Shown one piece after another: positions 62,290-64,000 of a stretch of 64,000 bases of DNA. The notes beneath the pieces are model-generated. The model made no database searches, was not told the DNA's origin, and worked only from the letters and a program-made list of their open reading frames with translations. Made by a program: the position numbers and the translations under genes. Position 1 is the first letter of the stretch. Each line of letters begins with the position of its first letter. This DNA comes from an uncultured Faecalicatena sp. (lineage in GTDB: Bacteria; Bacillota; Clostridia; Lachnospirales; Lachnospiraceae): contig CAOKHZ010000017.1 of assembly GCA_948468385.1 (NCBI GenBank), forward strand, positions 1 to 64,000, given 5' to 3'.

Positions 62290-62329
62290 ACTATGAGCAC
62301 TTGGCGTTCGTCTTTTGAACGCCTACATG
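62290..62329 (-). promoter_or_regulatory. Leader hairpin element, copy 2 (upstream of broken symporter)
   Basis: In plus-strand terms ACTATGAGCAC, then stem GGCGTTC, 7-nt loop GTCTTTT, stem GAACGCC, then TACATG. Its flanks and loop match 21373-21413 while the stem differs with pairing kept. It ends 14 bases before the start codon. Confidence 0.5.
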
Positions 62330-62336
62330 CGAATGT

Positions 62337-62383
62337 ACTCCGCACACTTTGGCAAGGTGTTTTCGAGCCTAGTTGTGCGGAGT
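62337..62383 (-). terminator. Stem-loop after the beta-galactosidase gene
   Basis: ACTCCGCACA (62337-62346) and TGTGCGGAGT (62374-62383) are a perfect 10-bp inverted repeat with a 27-nt loop, beginning five bases after the beta-galactosidase stop. No T-run follows. Confidence 0.45.
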
Positions 62384-62387
62384 TTCC

Positions 62388-64000
62388 TCACCCCACTAGC
62401 ACCTTGATCACAAAAGAAAACTCCTCGTCATCAAACCGATACTTTTCTTTCAACCCGGGTCCGCAACTGTTGGAGCCGATGCCATTTTGCGCCGCGTCCA
62501 AATGAAGCACGGTACTCCCGCATGACTCAAGCTCGTAATTGTGCTCCTTGTTTGTCAATTCCTCCGGCGTATAAATCGAAGCGTTAAAGCTAAACGTTTC
62601 CGCTCCTGCCGACGCGCCTTTCGAATTCATCCCGCCAAACGCCGTCAGCTTGTTTTTACCGCCTTCCACCACGACATAATCACAATCATAATGGCTTCCA
62701 TTTTCCTGCGGCCGCAAATAATCCTCGTGCATTTTCTCCACTTCCGTTTGATAAATGCCGTGGGCACAAGCCCTCCGCTTATCCCGATAGCTTTCCAGCG
62801 GCCCCATGCCACAATATGTGACGTGCGTCATTTCCCGCGGAAGGTACAAGCGCAGGCCAAACCGCGGCAATTCAGGAAATTCCCGGTTCCGTCTTACTTT
62901 TACGTCGAGAGACACGTTTCCGCACCCGTCAATTTCCCACGTCGCGTCCAGATTTAAAATTCGCTGCCTCGATACCGTCACCACCCCCATTTCACTGTGA
63001 ATCTGAAACGCCTTGCCCACCCATTTGCAATCCGTTTCATAGGCCCTCGTCTGCGTCTTGTTATATCCGGCTTTCAGCCATTTGGATTTCAACTGGCAGT
63101 CGTTGTCGGTGGGCGCACGCCAAATGTCAATTTCCATCGGACGGTCAAGCAATTTTTTATTTTCCATCTCCATGGAATGGAACACGCCGCGAAGCTTGTC
63201 ATAAACATAAGAAAAACGTTTGGTACAAACCGTGAGAAAACGGTCATCCTCTGACACGAGGTTCATTCTTGACGCATCGCACACGCCCGGTATACCGAAT
63301 ATTCCTGCCATGTCAGGCCCGTCTATTCCGGCATGCAAACTTGCCATGTCAGTCCCGTTCGCTCCGGCATGCAAACTTGCCATGTCATATCCGCCTACGC
63401 TTCTGAGCAACGACAGTTTTCGCCCCATCCGCACCACGTCCTGATTTCGCCCGTCCTCGTTTGGCAGCGGTACCTCGTCAAAACCCAATTCATGCCCCGC
63501 CGCAAGCGGCTCAGCATCACACTTTAAGTAATATTTTAACTTTAAAAAGCATTTTCCCTTTTCCGGAATCACCCGGCAAAATGCCCCGCCGCCTTGTTTA
63601 CACTGCAGTTCGCCACCCAGAAACGCCTCCGGAACCCGCAATGTCACGTTTCCCGTCGCGTGCGGTAAAATGGTTTGTAGTTCCACCATCTCGCGCTCCC
63701 CCGAAACAATGGTTCTGCCATCACATGTGACTTCATAAGTCACATAAATCCAGTCCCGCAAATCCGTGAAATTCAATTCGTTTCGCAGAACGACGACTCC
63801 GTTTTCCAAGTCCGCCACGACAACCCTGGCCGGACGATGGACGTTCTTGTACTCCAAAAGCCCCGTGTGCGGCCTCCGATTCGGGTATACCAGTCCGTCC
63901 ATGCAAAAATTCCCATCATGCGGATACTCCCCATGGTCGCCGCCATACGCGTACATTTCTTTTCCATTTTCCATCCTGCCCTTATAAATGGCATGGTCGC
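62388..64000 (-). CDS. lacZ: Beta-galactosidase, glycoside hydrolase family 2 (C-terminal part; cut by window edge)
   Basis: About 537 residues of the C-terminal half; the frame is open through 64000 and starts within the barrel. The edge segment DHAIYKG...YAYGGDHGEYPHDGNFCMDGLVY is the end of the GH2 TIM barrel, followed by GLLEYKNVHRPARV and the beta-sandwich and Bgal_small_N domains (IDIWRAPTDNDCQLKSKWLKAGY, LPRFGLRLYLPREMTHVTYCGMGPLESYRDK), as in E. coli LacZ. Catalytic glutamates are beyond the edge. Between the sandwich and the last domain, three imperfect 12-residue repeats (GxDMASLHAGxN) are inserted. It hydrolyses lactose-type beta-galactosides in the cytoplasm; a (broken) sugar symporter follows. 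Confidence 0.93.
   Translation of the reverse strand, partial: DHAIYKGRMENGKEMYAYGGDHGEYPHDGNFCMDGLVYPNRRPHTGLLEYKNVHRPARVVVADLENGVVVLRNELNFTDLRDWIYVTYEVTCDGRTIVSGEREMVELQTILPHATGNVTLRVPEAFLGGELQCKQGGGAFCRVIPEKGKCFLKLKYYLKCDAEPLAAGHELGFDEVPLPNEDGRNQDVVRMGRKLSLLRSVGGYDMASLHAGANGTDMASLHAGIDGPDMAGIFGIPGVCDASRMNLVSEDDRFLTVCTKRFSYVYDKLRGVFHSMEMENKKLLDRPMEIDIWRAPTDNDCQLKSKWLKAGYNKTQTRAYETDCKWVGKAFQIHSEMGVVTVSRQRILNLDATWEIDGCGNVSLDVKVRRNREFPELPRFGLRLYLPREMTHVTYCGMGPLESYRDKRRACAHGIYQTEVEKMHEDYLRPQENGSHYDCDYVVVEGGKNKLTAFGGMNSKGASAGAETFSFNASIYTPEELTNKEHNYELESCGSTVLHLDAAQNGIGSNSCGPGLKEKYRFDDEEFSFVIKVLVG
63328..63387 (-). repeat. 36-bp tandem repeat inside lacZ
   Basis: The 24-base sequence beginning CCGGCATGCAAACTTGCCAT occurs at 63328-63351 and again, unchanged, at 63364-63387, with a period of 36 bp; a decayed third unit precedes at about 63304. 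The unit keeps the reading frame and adds twelve residues each time. Confidence 0.8.

Overview
The window looks like chromosomal DNA of a gut-type Clostridia, most likely a Lachnospiraceae species. The reasons are the roughly half G+C content, strong AGGAGG-type ribosome binding sites, the CotH/DUF4956/VTC cassette, several GPH-type sugar symporters, AraC, PadR and LytTR regulators, and many glycoside hydrolases with rumen and gut Firmicutes architectures. This family assignment is an inference from gene content. No phage, CRISPR array or intact insertion sequence was seen.

Layout. 1-3.5 kb: start of a phosphofructokinase gene cut by the left edge, a three-gene operon (tyrosine phosphatase, DUF4474 protein, metallophosphoesterase) ending in a terminator, and tRNA-Lys(CUU). 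3.7-12.1 kb: a leftward operon of a small lipoprotein, a membrane-anchored domain-swapped GH3 glycosidase and two SGNH-hydrolase lipoproteins. It diverges from a LytTR response regulator and GHKL kinase pair, and the gap between them holds five phased LytTR boxes. 12.1-21.4 kb: amino-acid permease with a PLP enzyme-redoxin fusion, Rpn-type nuclease, C26 peptidase, AraC regulator, MATE pump, sugar acetyltransferase, and a toxin-antitoxin pair whose toxin is frameshifted. 21.6-29.4 kb: CotH, DUF4956 and VTC cassette, membrane metallophosphoesterase and an OmpR-type two-component system.

29.6-36.5 kb: GH106-type rhamnosidase, GPH symporter, divergent AraC activator, glutamate 5-kinase. 36.6-42.1 kb: a CHASE2 nucleotide cyclase, metallo-beta-lactamase-fold hydrolase and GAF/HD-GYP operon followed by a Uma2 gene stump, divergent from an orphan gene of unknown function. 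42.2-52.1 kb: GPH symporter and hydrolase, O-acetylhomoserine sulfhydrylase, nitroreductase, hemerythrin, DUF5060 glycosidase, and a PadR-controlled flavodoxin-SCP2-membrane fusion. 52.1-59 kb: YolD-like protein with a Y-family polymerase, PAP2 phosphatase, AraC regulator, GH78 rhamnosidase. 59-64 kb: second Rpn-type nuclease, a GPH symporter broken by an in-frame amber codon, and a GH2 beta-galactosidase running off the right edge.

Much of the region serves import and breakdown of plant-type oligosaccharides (rhamnosides, beta-galactosides, beta-glucosides), interleaved with self-contained signalling modules. The strongest candidate for something undescribed is the LytTR box array joining a two-component system to the surface SGNH/GH3 lipoprotein operon. 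Other notable points are two multidomain fusions, a covarying 5'-leader hairpin placed 14 nt upstream of two different genes, and three recently broken genes. Start codons were re-chosen by ribosome binding site where the longest reading frame looked too long.
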